This document shows positions 24,739-33,120 of a stretch of 64,000 nucleotides of DNA, piece by piece; position 1 is the first letter of the stretch, and each line of letters opens with the position of its first letter. Location of the stretch: NCBI GenBank assembly GCA_004556395.1, contig SFHK01000004.1:62001-126000 (forward strand), given 5' to 3'. The notes beneath the pieces were generated by a model, which saw nothing but the letters and a program-made list of their open reading frames with translations, was not told where the DNA came from and made no database searches. A program made the translations under genes and the position numbers. The DNA comes from Clostridiales bacterium. GTDB lineage: Bacteria; Bacillota; Clostridia; Christensenellales; Aristaeellaceae.

Positions 24739-26927
24739 CGCGCGCCTCCCATGGCCTTGAGCCGTTCGGCCAGCGCGCTGTAGCGCCGTGCGATATGGTT
24801 GTTGTTCACCATGGCGCGCACGCAGTCCTCGCGCCCCGTGATCACCACCAGCTTTTTTGCGCGCGTGACCGCGGTATACAACAGGTTGCGCGTCATCAGC
24901 ATCGGCGGGCCGCTGACCAGCGGCAGCACGACCGCGTCGAACTCGCTGCCCTGGCTCTTATGTACCGACATGCAATAGGCCAGCTCCAGCTCCTCCAGCA
25001 CGTCCTCGAAATATTCCGCGCTGCGTCCGTCGTCAAAGCGCACGGTGAGCGTTTTGTCCTCCCGGTTCACATCGGTAATGAAGCCGATGTCCCCGTTGAA
25101 CACGCCCTTGCCTTCCTCGTCGCCGCGCAGCCAGCCGAGCTCGTAGTCGTTTTTCACCTGCATCACCTTGTCGCCAAGGCGGAAAATCGTCTCTCCGCGC
25201 GTCAGCTGCGGCTGTCCCTCGGCGGGATTCAGCGCTTCCTGCAAGCGGCGGTTCATCTCGTACACGCCCGCCGCGCCCTTCTTCATCGGCGTCATCACCT
25301 GTATGCCGTGCAGCACATCCAGCCCGAAGTAGCCGGGCAGGCGCGTTTTCACAAGGTTCAGCGTGCTCTGCGCGGCCTGCTCCGCCGTCTGCATGCGTTC
25401 AAGGAAGAAGTCCGTCCCCTTGCGGTTGACGATGGGCATTTCGCCGCGATTGATCCTGTGCGCGTTCACGACGATCGCGCTGGCTTCCGCCTGCCGGAAG
25501 ACCTCCGTCAGACGCACCACGGGCAGCACGCCGCTGTCGATCAGGTCGCCCAGCACGTTGCCCGCGCCCACGGACGGCAGCTGATCCTTGTCGCCCACCA
25601 GCACCAGCCGCGTTCCGGCGCGAACGGCGCGCAGAAGCGCGCGCATCAGGAAGATGTCCACCATGGACATTTCGTCGACGATGATCGTCTTCGCGTCCAG
25701 CGGATCGTCCTCGCATTTTTTGAACTTTTCTTCGTCACCGCTGTATTCCAGCAGACGGTGAATGGTGAGCGCCTCCGCGCCGGTCGTTTCCGACATGCGC
25801 TTGGCAGCACGCCCCGTGGGCGCGCACAGCTCGATTTTGCCCTTCGGCGCGGCCAGATGCAGAAGACTGTTGATCAGCGTCGTCTTGCCGGTGCCCGGCC
25901 CGCCGGTGATCACCGTCACGCGGCGCGACGCGGCTATCCGAATCGCGTCCTTCTGCCGATCGCTCAGCCGCATGCCCTTCTCGCGCTCGAAGCCGGCAAT
26001 CGCGTCGTCCGAGATTTCCTCGCCCGCGTCATCCCCGCTTCCCTGCAGCCGCAGAAGGCGCGCGGCGACGTCCGATTCCGCTTCGTACAGCCCGCGCAGG
26101 TACACCGCGTCGGTTCCGCCCGCTTCCTCGCAGATCACGTCGCCCTTCAGCGTCTGAATCGCCAGCGCGCGCTCGATCAGCGCCGCTTCCACGTTCAGAA
26201 GCCGTCCCGCGTCGCGAAGCAGCACGTCCCGGGGCAGATACGTGTGCCCGCCACCGTTCACCGCTTCGTCCAGCACGTATTTCAGGCCGCATTGCAGCCG
26301 CTGATCGTCGTTCAGACGCACGCCCATCGACAGCGCGATTCTGTCCACCGTCTGAAAGCCCACGCCGCTGATTTCGTCGGCGAGCCGGTAGGGATTCGCG
26401 CGCACGATCTCGGCGGTGTTCGCGCCGTAGCGCTTGAACACGCGCATGGCAATCGCGGGCGTGAAGCCCAGCCCGGTCAGGAACACCATGGCCTTGCGGC
26501 TCGAGCGCTGCTCGGCGAACGATTCCGAAATCTGCTGCGCGCGCTTCTCGCCGATGCCGTCGACCTCCATCAGCCGCCACGGTTCGTTTTCCATCACATC
26601 CAGCGTGCGCACGCCGAATTCCTTCACCAGCAGCTTCGCCGTCGCCGGACCCACGCCCTTCACCACGCCGGAGGCCAGATAGCGCTCCACCGCGCTCTTC
26701 GTGGCCGGGTCGATGCACTCGTAGTCGCTGCACTTGAGCTGCTTCCCATAGTCGCGGTGCTCCGTCCATTCGCCCTCAAAGCGCGCGCATTCGCCTGCTT
26801 CCAGAAAGGGCAGAACGCCCACCGCCGTGAACGCCTTCCCCTTTTCCGGCTTGACGGTCAGAACCGTCCAGCCGTTTTCCTCATTGCGGAACACGACCTC
26901 GTCGACCAGACCGTCAAGTATCGGCAT
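24735..26927 (-). CDS. recD2: RecD2-family ATP-dependent 5'-3' DNA helicase
   Basis: 730 residues. The N-terminal OB-like part (about 1-80) is followed by tandem helix-hairpin-helix segments (VVKGVGPATAKLLVKEFG, LMEVDGIGEKRAQQI) specific to RecD2. SF1B helicase motifs follow: Walker A GGPGTGKTT, motif II IIVDEMSMVD, GDKDQLPSVGAG, and the late CMSVHKSQGSEFD and LLYTAVTRAKKL. RecD2 works without RecBC in single-strand processing and replication stress tolerance. GGAGGG precedes the ATG. The start overlaps the preceding sigma-like gene by 14 nt. Confidence 0.96.
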   Translation of the reverse strand: MPILDGLVDEVVFRNEENGWTVLTVKPEKGKAFTAVGVLPFLEAGECARFEGEWTEHRDYGKQLKCSDYECIDPATKSAVERYLASGVVKGVGPATAKLLVKEFGVRTLDVMENEPWRLMEVDGIGEKRAQQISESFAEQRSSRKAMVFLTGLGFTPAIAMRVFKRYGANTAEIVRANPYRLADEISGVGFQTVDRIALSMGVRLNDDQRLQCGLKYVLDEAVNGGGHTYLPRDVLLRDAGRLLNVEAALIERALAIQTLKGDVICEEAGGTDAVYLRGLYEAESDVAARLLRLQGSGDDAGEEISDDAIAGFEREKGMRLSDRQKDAIRIAASRRVTVITGGPGTGKTTLINSLLHLAAPKGKIELCAPTGRAAKRMSETTGAEALTIHRLLEYSGDEEKFKKCEDDPLDAKTIIVDEMSMVDIFLMRALLRAVRAGTRLVLVGDKDQLPSVGAGNVLGDLIDSGVLPVVRLTEVFRQAEASAIVVNAHRINRGEMPIVNRKGTDFFLERMQTAEQAAQSTLNLVKTRLPGYFGLDVLHGIQVMTPMKKGAAGVYEMNRRLQEALNPAEGQPQLTRGETIFRLGDKVMQVKNDYELGWLRGDEEGKGVFNGDIGFITDVNREDKTLTVRFDDGRSAEYFEDVLEELELAYCMSVHKSQGSEFDAVVLPLVSGPPMLMTRNLLYTAVTRAKKLVVITGREDCVRAMVNNNHIARRYSALAERLKAMGGAR

Positions 26928-27654
26928 CGTATCCCTCCGTCATCGGTTCCGCCGTCTGCGTTTGAATCGTTTCTGCTTCCTGCCGGTAGGTCTGCCGGTA
27001 ATAGTCCAGCAGAATCGTGCTCGCCCAGATCATCGCGCCCAGCACCAGAAGCAGCGCCAGCGCGACCAGATAGCTGACCGCGCCGCGCACCCTGTGCCGC
27101 GCGGGCAGAGCGTGCCCATCCGTCTTTAAACGGTTTTCCACCGCGCGCAGAATGGTGCTGTAGTCCGGCGCGATCGGGGAGGACGCAATCTCCCTGCGGC
27201 AGATGGCCGCGATTCGTCCCTCCGCCCCGCTGCCCGCCCGGCGCAGCGCGGTTTTGCGCGCGGCTTCCAGCGTGCGGCGCACATACGCCGCGCTTTTGTC
27301 CATCACCAGCGCGATTTCCCGTCCGTTCATGCCCAGCCCATAGCGAAGCATCACCGCGCGGCGCGTATCGTCCGCTTCCAGCACCAGCCAGTCGTACAGC
27401 TCGTCCGTCTCGTCGATTTCGCCGGACAGGCAGGCGAAAAACGACTCGCCGCGCCCTTCCTCCAGTTCCGCCAGCGCGTGGCGCTTGACCCGTTCCAGAT
27501 CGTCTCCGCGCCCATCGATCATCGCGCTCACAAGCGCCCGCTCGGCCGCCCGCTCGCTGCCCGTGATCGCGCACGCCGCGTAATACATGCCCCGATAAGA
27601 GTCGCGGTATCGCTGCGCAATCTCCTTCATGGGAATCGTTTCCTTTGCGCTCAT
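26914..27654 (-). CDS. Membrane-anchored sigma-70-like protein
   Basis: 246 residues. Residues about 14-60 look like an ECF sigma2-type helix bundle (YRDSYRGMYYAACAITGS). Residues 93-140 contain a sigma4-like helix-turn-helix (MLRYGLGMNGREIALVMDK, YVRRTLEAARKTAL). After a linker a single membrane helix spans about 192-214, leaving about 30 residues at the C-terminus. The arrangement would tether a sigma-like DNA-binding protein to the membrane. Region 2 is poorly conserved, so it might be a regulator rather than a working sigma factor. It is ATGA-coupled to the upstream membrane-protein gene and overlaps recD2. Confidence 0.75.
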   Translation of the reverse strand: MSAKETIPMKEIAQRYRDSYRGMYYAACAITGSERAAERALVSAMIDGRGDDLERVKRHALAELEEGRGESFFACLSGEIDETDELYDWLVLEADDTRRAVMLRYGLGMNGREIALVMDKSAAYVRRTLEAARKTALRRAGSGAEGRIAAICRREIASSPIAPDYSTILRAVENRLKTDGHALPARHRVRGAVSYLVALALLLVLGAMIWASTILLDYYRQTYRQEAETIQTQTAEPMTEGYDADT

Positions 27655-28010
27655 CGCTTTCCGCGCCCCCTTCCATTCCTTTGTTTTTGAACCACGTCGC
27701 CCGCCGCCGCGCCGGCCAGCGAGAAAAACGCCGTCAGCAGCACGGGCCCCGCCGCCGGCGCGTAGCCCAGCGACACGAGAAAGCCCGCGGCCGTCGCCGC
27801 CAGCGGCGGCAGGATCCAGCCGAGATACGGGTTCACGCCCGCGCGCACAATGCGATAGGCCGTATACGCGCCCGCCAGCGGCAAAAGCCCATACGTGGCC
27901 GCCAGATGCAGCCAGCGCACCGGCCGGACAAGCTCCGCGCCGAGCGCCAGAAAAAACACAATCGCTCCCTGCGCCGCCAGCCGCAGCGCCATGCGTTTCC
28001 GGTTTTTCAT
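27651..28010 (-). CDS. Small polytopic membrane protein of unknown function
   Basis: 119 residues with four hydrophobic helices (LRLAAQGAIVFFLALGAEL, LHLAATYGLLPLAGAYTAY, LGWILPPLAATAAGFLVSL, GPVLLTAFFSLAGAAAG) and a basic tail QKQRNGRGRGKR. GGAGGG is just upstream of the ATG. No family is recognised. It is the promoter-proximal gene of the operon that continues into the sigma-like protein, RecD2 and ComFC. Confidence 0.75.
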   Translation of the reverse strand: MKNRKRMALRLAAQGAIVFFLALGAELVRPVRWLHLAATYGLLPLAGAYTAYRIVRAGVNPYLGWILPPLAATAAGFLVSLGYAPAAGPVLLTAFFSLAGAAAGDVVQKQRNGRGRGKR

Positions 28011-28043
28011 GCTCCCTCCGCATATTTCCGTCTGCTGCTACAC

Positions 28044-28073
28044 ATTATAACATGGATTCCCGCTTTGTAGCAA
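28044..28073 (-). promoter_or_regulatory. Promoter of the membrane protein/sigma-like/recD2/comFC operon
   Basis: Minus-strand TTGCTA (28073-28068) and TATAAT (28049-28044), 18-bp spacer, 34 nt before the first start. Confidence 0.65.
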
Positions 28074-28096
28074 GCACAGGCATGCGCGATTCGCTT

Positions 28097-28122
28097 CTAT
28101 AAGAAGAAAAGCATTCTTATAG
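28097..28122. promoter_or_regulatory. Perfect inverted repeat, candidate XRE operator
   Basis: CTATAAGAA, 8-bp spacer, TTCTTATAG: a perfect 9-bp inverted repeat ending 4 bp before the -35 of the XRE gene and lying between two divergent promoters. It could serve as operator for the adjacent regulator (inference). Confidence 0.5.
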
Positions 28123-28126
28123 TCTA

Positions 28127-28155
28127 TTCAAGATTTCGCGCCCCACGTGTATAAT
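28127..28155 (+). promoter_or_regulatory. Promoter of the XRE regulator
   Basis: TTCAAG, 17 bp, TATAAT, 35 nt before the start codon. Confidence 0.6.
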
Positions 28156-28189
28156 TACAGTATCTTAATAGAGGGATGCAGGTGAAATT

Positions 28190-28489
28190 ATGAATTACCT
28201 GGGGTTAGGCAAGCGAATTCGTATGTATCGCCGTTCCCAGCACATGACGCAGGAGCAGCTGGCGGAGCAGTGCGGCATCTCCGTCTCCTTTCTCGGTCAC
28301 ATTGAACGCGGCACACGCAAGGCCAGTCTCGAGACATTGGTAGCCCTTTCCAACGCGCTGCGCGTTTCCCCCTCGATGCTGCTTCAGGATTCGCTGATCG
28401 TTCCGGACGATCCGTTTTATCCGAGTCTGCGTCAGCGCGAGCTGATCAACGAAATCTCTCGCGTGATTCTCGAAAACTACGACAAATAG
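28190..28489 (+). CDS. XRE-family helix-turn-helix regulator
   Basis: 99 residues. A lambda-Cro type HTH fills residues 5-60 (LGKRIRMYRRSQHMTQEQLAE, GISVSFLGHIERGTRKAS). The C-terminal 35 residues are short and acidic, with no ligand-binding domain. It probably acts as a dimeric repressor. A perfect 9-bp inverted repeat lies just upstream of its promoter and is a candidate autoregulatory site. The gene is monocistronic: the next gene has its own consensus promoter beginning 10 nt after this stop. Confidence 0.9.
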   Translation: MNYLGLGKRIRMYRRSQHMTQEQLAEQCGISVSFLGHIERGTRKASLETLVALSNALRVSPSMLLQDSLIVPDDPFYPSLRQRELINEISRVILENYDK

Positions 28490-28498
28490 GATTCCGCG

Positions 28499-28527
28499 TT
28501 GACAGTAGCCTCCTTCGGGATTATAAT
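28499..28527 (+). promoter_or_regulatory. Perfect consensus promoter of the PAP2/LarC2/AadA-like operon
   Basis: TTGACA, 17-bp spacer, TATAAT, with no mismatch, 31 nt upstream of the PAP2 start. Confidence 0.85.
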
Positions 28528-28558
28528 GGAGCCATCCTGAAAATCCCGGAGGTTTTTT

Positions 28559-29284
28559 ATGTCTTCTCTCAGAAACCGCCGCCGGAGCCTGACTGCCGGC
28601 ATCTGCATCGGTCTGTTTCTTCTGCTGATCATCCTGCTGAAAACGGTGGACGTGCGTCCCATCGGCCCCATGTCCTCCTCCGTCGGTCTGGCTGCGCTGA
28701 ACGACGCGTTCAATCGCGTCGCTGGTCGCCATGAGGGTCTTGAAAGGGTCTCCGACCTTCTGGGAAAGCTGGCGCTGCTCATCGCCGCGGGCTTTGCCTG
28801 TCTGGGGCTCTACCAGCTCGTCACGCGCAAGAGCCTGAAAAAGGTAGACGCGGATCTGTTCGCACTGGCCGGACTGTATGCGGCGCTCGTACTGGTGTAC
28901 GTCTTCTTCGAGAAGTGCGTCGTCAATTACCGACCGCTCATTCTGGATGAAGCGAAGGGAATGGAGCCCTCGTTTCCCTCGTCGCACACCATGCTTTCCG
29001 TGGTCATCTTCCTCTCCGCGGCCTATGAGGTGCGCCGCCGCCTGAAGGACGTAACCATCCAGAAGCCCGTGTGCATCGCGCTGGCCGCGCTGTGCGCGGT
29101 TACGGTGCTGTGCCGCCTGTTCTCCGGCGTGCACTGGCTGACGGATATTCTGGGCGGCCTGCTCATCTCGGCGGCGCTTCTGAGCCTGCACCGGCTGGCC
29201 GTTTCCCGCTTCGCGCGGAAAAAGCGCGCGAAAAAGGCGGCTGCGAAAAAAGCGCCCGCGAAACGCGCGGAGGTGCGCAGGTGA
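28559..29284 (+). CDS. PAP2-family membrane phosphatase
   Basis: 241 residues, GGAGG 7 nt before the ATG. About five membrane helices surround the PAP2 motifs: CVVNYRPLIL (motif 1 region), PSFPSSHTM (motif 2, active-site His) and SGVHWLTDILGG (motif 3 His and Asp). Such enzymes hydrolyse lipid phosphates such as undecaprenyl pyrophosphate or phosphatidic acid at the outer face of the membrane. The C-terminus is a lysine/alanine-rich tail (KKRAKKAAAKKAPAKR) that is probably cytoplasmic. The stop overlaps the GTG of the next gene (GTGA). Confidence 0.9.
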   Translation: MSSLRNRRRSLTAGICIGLFLLLIILLKTVDVRPIGPMSSSVGLAALNDAFNRVAGRHEGLERVSDLLGKLALLIAAGFACLGLYQLVTRKSLKKVDADLFALAGLYAALVLVYVFFEKCVVNYRPLILDEAKGMEPSFPSSHTMLSVVIFLSAAYEVRRRLKDVTIQKPVCIALAALCAVTVLCRLFSGVHWLTDILGGLLISAALLSLHRLAVSRFARKKRAKKAAAKKAPAKRAEVRR

Positions 29285-29733
29285 ACGGAACGCTGGCGGA
29301 AATGCATTGCACCATCGACGATATGTCGCCAGAAGTGCTGGGCTACGCCACACAGGCGCTGTTTGAAGCCGGCGCGCTGGACGTGTACACGATTCCGGTT
29401 TACATGAAGAAAAACCGCCCCGGCATCCTGCTGACCTGCGTATGCCGGGAGGCGGACGCAGAAAAATTCGCCGCGCTTCTTCTGAAGCACACGACCACGC
29501 TGGGCGTGCGCAAAACGGTCTGCGAAACCTTCGCCCTCGACCGCCGCATCGAAACCGTCTCCACGCCCTACGGCCCCCTGCGCGTGAAATACGCCGAGGG
29601 CTACGGCGTTACGCGCGCCAAGGCGGAATACGAGGACGTCGCCCGAATGGCGCGCGAAACCGGCCGCAGCCTGACCGACATGACGGACGCGCTGACGCCC
29701 TATCTGCACGGCGCGGAGGAGAAAACCCCATGA
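29281..29733 (+). CDS. Stand-alone LarC2-like (nickel-pincer cofactor, DUF111 C-terminal) protein
   Basis: 150 residues from a GTG with GGAGGTG 6 nt upstream. The sequence matches only the C-terminal half of LarC/DUF111: CTIDDMSPEVLGYATQAL, YTIPVYMKKNRPGILLT, STPYGPLRVKYAEGYG and AKAEYEDVARMARETG. In Lactiplantibacillus, LarC is made by programmed frameshifting between LarC1 and LarC2 and inserts nickel into the lactate racemase cofactor. Here there is no LarC1, LarA, LarB or LarE nearby. The protein either works with partners elsewhere or has another metal-related role. It is coupled on both sides by 4-nt overlaps. Confidence 0.85.
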   Translation: MNGTLAEMHCTIDDMSPEVLGYATQALFEAGALDVYTIPVYMKKNRPGILLTCVCREADAEKFAALLLKHTTTLGVRKTVCETFALDRRIETVSTPYGPLRVKYAEGYGVTRAKAEYEDVARMARETGRSLTDMTDALTPYLHGAEEKTP

Positions 29734-30488
29734 AATTTCAATCCCTGCTGGATGAATTTGTACGCGACGCCCGCCAATGCTTCGGAGAAGCGCTGACGGG
29801 CGTGTATCTTCATGGTTCGCTGGCGCTGAACGGCTTCAACCCCGAAAAGAGCGACATCGATCTGATTCTCATCACCGAAACCGCGCCGTCTGACGCGCAG
29901 AAGCGCGCCTTCATGGATCGCGCCGTGCTTCTGAACGAGCGCGCGCCCGCCAAGGGACTGGAGTTCAGCGTCGTCGAGCGCCGGTACGCGAACCCGTTCG
30001 CCTACCCCACGCCCTTCGAGCTGCACTTCTCGCCGATGCACCTGCGCCGCTACCGCGAGGATCCCGACGGCTATATCCGCGGCATGAAGGGCACCGACGC
30101 CGATCTGGCGGCGCATTTTACCGTGATCACCCACGCGGGAATCGCGCTATATGGCGCACCGGTCGCGGACGTGTTCGGCCCCGTACCCCGCGCCGCCTAT
30201 CTGGACAGCATCCTTGCGGATGTGGAGAACGCCGAGGCGGACATCCTCTCCGACCCGATCTACTACGCGCTGAACCTGTGCCGCGTGCTGGCGTTTGCCC
30301 GCGACGGCCTGTGCCTGTCCAAAGCGGACGGCGGCCGATGGGCGCTGGAACGACTGCCTGAGGAATGGCATCCGCTCGTCTCCGAAGCGCTTGTCTGCTA
30401 TGCGTCCAGCCAGACCATGCGGACTTCCGCGGAAACGCTTGTCCGTTTCGCCGGAACATTGCTGCATCTCATCCGCGAAGCCGCATAA
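29730..30488 (+). CDS. AadA-like nucleotidyltransferase (DUF4111 type)
   Basis: 252 residues, coupled by ATGA to the LarC2-like gene. The nucleotidyltransferase core is clear: VYLHGSLALNGFNPEKSDIDLIL (GS-x-DxD pattern), followed by a helical C-terminal domain (YYALNLCRVLAFARDGLCLSK, GGRWALERLP) as in ANT(3'')/ANT(9) enzymes. The family adenylylates spectinomycin- or streptomycin-type aminoglycosides, but many chromosomal members have no shown resistance role. Presence in a housekeeping-type operon, without mobile-element genes, argues against recent acquisition as a resistance determinant. Confidence 0.85.
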   Translation: MKFQSLLDEFVRDARQCFGEALTGVYLHGSLALNGFNPEKSDIDLILITETAPSDAQKRAFMDRAVLLNERAPAKGLEFSVVERRYANPFAYPTPFELHFSPMHLRRYREDPDGYIRGMKGTDADLAAHFTVITHAGIALYGAPVADVFGPVPRAAYLDSILADVENAEADILSDPIYYALNLCRVLAFARDGLCLSKADGGRWALERLPEEWHPLVSEALVCYASSQTMRTSAETLVRFAGTLLHLIREAA

Positions 30489-30508
30489 AGGCCGGAGCGC
30501 CCGGCGCG

Positions 30509-31486
30509 CTATTCCTCCGCGCAGCGCTGAATTTCAAGCGCCGTGCGCGTGGAGTCAAACAGCATCCGCTGCGGGAACACGGTCTTCTCCCCACGAATCT
30601 GCCTGATCAGCTCGGTCAGGCAGGTTTCCTTTACCGCGGGCGCGGTAAGCAGCCGAAGCTCATCCCGACCCGCCTGCGCGAGCAGGAGCTTCTCCGCGCC
30701 CAGCGCGCACTCGATCATGCCCTTCTCGCCCCAGAAGCTGAATCGCCAATAACTCGGCAGGCGGAACGCCGTCGGCGCGGGCGCGGAATAGCTCACGTCC
30801 GCGATCAGCCCCGCGCCGTTTTCGTATTCGCCCATCAGCTGCGCGCAGTCCGGGAACGAGGGTTCTTCGCGCGCGAATGCGTTATACTGCCGGGCGCACA
30901 GCGTGCGCGCGTACGAAAGACCGGTAATCATCGATGCCGCGTCCAGCCCGTGAATGGCCAGATCGTTGAACGTGCCGCCATGCAGCCGCCTGTCAAAATA
31001 CCACAACGGCCGCGTGCCGTAGTTCAGCGGGTGCTGTCCCGTGAAATTGACGGCGTGAATTTCCCCCAGCTCACCCGAGCGTACCAGATTTCGCGCCAGA
31101 CGCAGGGCGGGATCGAAGCGCAAATCGAGCATGCAGCCCACCGCGAGGTTCTTCTCCCCCGCCAGACGCTCGATTTCCTCCAGCTCCTCCATGCGCGTGC
31201 ACAGCGGCTTGTCGCTCAGCACATGCCTGCCCGCCTTCAGCGCCCGAATCGCCTCCTGCCCGCGCGCGCCGTACGCGTCGCCGACGGCGACGATCTCCAC
31301 GCTTTCGTCGTTCAGAAGTTCATCCAGCGTAGAATAAAACGGCGCCTTCAGCCACGCCTTTGCGGCGGCGCGGCAGCCCTCGTCGTCGTCCCACGCGCCC
31401 ACAACCCGCACGTCCGGATTTTCCGCGCACAGCGCGTACAGAGCCTTGATATGGGCATGCTTCAGCCCGCAAAACGCAAGATTCAT
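30509..31486 (-). CDS. Gfo/Idh/MocA-family oxidoreductase
   Basis: 325 residues from the ATG at 31486 (GGAGGAAAG upstream; earlier in-frame ATGs have no RBS). An N-terminal Rossmann fold (MNLAFCGLKHAHIKALYAL, VVGAWDDDEGC) lacks the classic GxGxxG and has CGLKHAH instead. The family's central motif EKP appears as SDKPLCTRMEEL, and the C-terminal beta domain follows (NFTGQHPLNYG, FNDLAIHGLDAAS). Members reduce or oxidise sugars and inositols with NAD(P). The altered dinucleotide motif is notable; the substrate is unknown. It is convergent with the AadA-like gene and divergent from malQ. Confidence 0.88.
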   Translation of the reverse strand: MNLAFCGLKHAHIKALYALCAENPDVRVVGAWDDDEGCRAAAKAWLKAPFYSTLDELLNDESVEIVAVGDAYGARGQEAIRALKAGRHVLSDKPLCTRMEELEEIERLAGEKNLAVGCMLDLRFDPALRLARNLVRSGELGEIHAVNFTGQHPLNYGTRPLWYFDRRLHGGTFNDLAIHGLDAASMITGLSYARTLCARQYNAFAREEPSFPDCAQLMGEYENGAGLIADVSYSAPAPTAFRLPSYWRFSFWGEKGMIECALGAEKLLLAQAGRDELRLLTAPAVKETCLTELIRQIRGEKTVFPQRMLFDSTRTALEIQRCAEE

Positions 31487-31584
31487 ATTTCTTTCCTCCA
31501 TAAACGCATTTCGGCTTCTGCCCCTCATTATAGCATAGTCCGAGCCCATATAATGTAAAAAGATAGAGGAAGCGGCAAAATCCG

Positions 31585-31613
31585 TTGACGGAGACCAGAC
31601 AAAAAATTATAAT
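31585..31613 (+). promoter_or_regulatory. Promoter of the malQ-glgP-hflX operon
   Basis: TTGACG, 17-bp spacer, TATAAT, 38 nt before the malQ start. Confidence 0.7.
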
Positions 31614-31650
31614 TCGAACTGGTAGAATTTATCAGGGACGGTGGCTATCC

Positions 31651-33120
31651 ATGAGAAAAAGCGGCGTGCTTCTGCATATCACATCGCTCCCCACGCCGGG
31701 CGGAATCGGTACGCTGGGCGCGGACGCCTACGCGTTTGTGGACTTTCTGAAAAAGGCCGGTATGTCGGTCTGGCAGGTGCTGCCCATCGGACCGACGGGA
31801 TATGGCGAGTCTCCCTATCAGAGCCACGGCACACATGCGGGCAATATCAATCTGATCGACCTGAATTTTCTGGTGCGCGACGGCCTGATGAAGGCCGAGG
31901 ACGCAAAGCGCTTTCAGGCCGGCTCCTCCACCGACTTTGACACCGTGAAGCGTCTCAAGCGCGAGGGGCTGCACCTGTGCTTTGAGCAGAACTTCAATCG
32001 CATGGAAGCAATGGTGGACACGTTCACCCAGTCGCATAAAAACATCGACGACTTCGCGTTCTTCATGGCGCTGAAGGACTACTTCGGCGGCCGCATGTGG
32101 ACGTGCTGGCCGGACGTCGCCATTCGCATGCGCGAGGAGGGCGCGATGGCGCACTACCGCCGCATCCTGCGCGACGAAATCAATTTCCACCGTTTCACGC
32201 AATACGTGTTCTTCACACAATGGTTGTGCCTGAAGGCCTACGCCAACAAAAACGGCATTCAGATTTTCGGCGACATGCCGATTTACGTAGCCGAGGATTC
32301 CGCCGACTGCTGGGCGAACCCGAATATCTTCCAGCTCGACCGGGATCGCCGCCCGCTCAAGGTGGCGGGCGTGCCGCCGGATTACTTCTCCGAGGACGGC
32401 CAGCTGTGGGGCAACCCGCTGTACGACTGGAAGGCGCTGCGCCGAACCGGCTTCGAATGGTGGATCGACCGTCTGCGCACGGCGGGCGAGCTGTACGACA
32501 TGGTGCGCGTCGACCACTTTATCGGCTTTGCCAACTATTATGCCATCCGCGCCGGCGCGCCCAACGCGCGCGTGGGCAAGTGGGAAAAGGCGCCGGGACG
32601 CCGCTTCTTCTTCGTTGTGAAGCGCCGTCTGCCGGAGCTGAACATCATCGCCGAGGATCTGGGCGTCGTTTCCAACCGCGTGAAGCGCCTTCTGCGCTAC
32701 TGCGGCTTCCCGGGCATGAAGGTGCTGTGCTTCGGCTTTGATTCCGACGCGACGAACCCGCATTTTCTGGGCAACATCCGCGAAAACTGCGTGGTGTACA
32801 CCGGCACGCACGACAACGATACCACCCTCGGCTGGTGGGAAAAGGCCTCTGAAAAGGTGCGCGCCTTCGCCCTTGAGAACCTGCCCCAGTGCGACTCCAT
32901 CTGCGACAGCATGATCGAAGCGGCGCTGGGCAGCGCGGCAAACCTGTGCGTTCTGCCGATGCAGGACATTCTGCATCTTGGCAGCGAAGCGCGCATGAAC
33001 ACGCCCGGCACCGTGGGCGGCGGCAACTGGATGTGGCGCATGCAGCCCGGCGTGCTCACGGACGAGCTGGCCGCGCGTCTCCACGAAATGAACGACTTTT
33101 ATGAAAGGACTCCGTCATGA
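31651..33120 (+). CDS. malQ: 4-alpha-glucanotransferase (amylomaltase)
   Basis: 489 residues, GH77. The start at MRKSGVLLHITSLP is chosen because the family begins there, although the RBS (AGGGACGG) is weak. Conserved parts are seen: GPTGYGESPYQSHGTHAGN, the nucleophile region YDMVRVDHFIGF, the acid/base AEDLG and the late YTGTHDNDTTLGW. The enzyme transfers glucan segments between maltodextrins, yielding substrates for phosphorylase. It heads an operon with glgP and hflX through ATGA overlaps. Confidence 0.95.
   Translation: MRKSGVLLHITSLPTPGGIGTLGADAYAFVDFLKKAGMSVWQVLPIGPTGYGESPYQSHGTHAGNINLIDLNFLVRDGLMKAEDAKRFQAGSSTDFDTVKRLKREGLHLCFEQNFNRMEAMVDTFTQSHKNIDDFAFFMALKDYFGGRMWTCWPDVAIRMREEGAMAHYRRILRDEINFHRFTQYVFFTQWLCLKAYANKNGIQIFGDMPIYVAEDSADCWANPNIFQLDRDRRPLKVAGVPPDYFSEDGQLWGNPLYDWKALRRTGFEWWIDRLRTAGELYDMVRVDHFIGFANYYAIRAGAPNARVGKWEKAPGRRFFFVVKRRLPELNIIAEDLGVVSNRVKRLLRYCGFPGMKVLCFGFDSDATNPHFLGNIRENCVVYTGTHDNDTTLGWWEKASEKVRAFALENLPQCDSICDSMIEAALGSAANLCVLPMQDILHLGSEARMNTPGTVGGGNWMWRMQPGVLTDELAARLHEMNDFYERTPS

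Noticed and set aside
29730..30488. Mobile aminoglycoside-resistance cassette
   Set aside because: No attC site, integron, insertion sequence or distinct base composition; the gene is translationally coupled to chromosomal-type genes.
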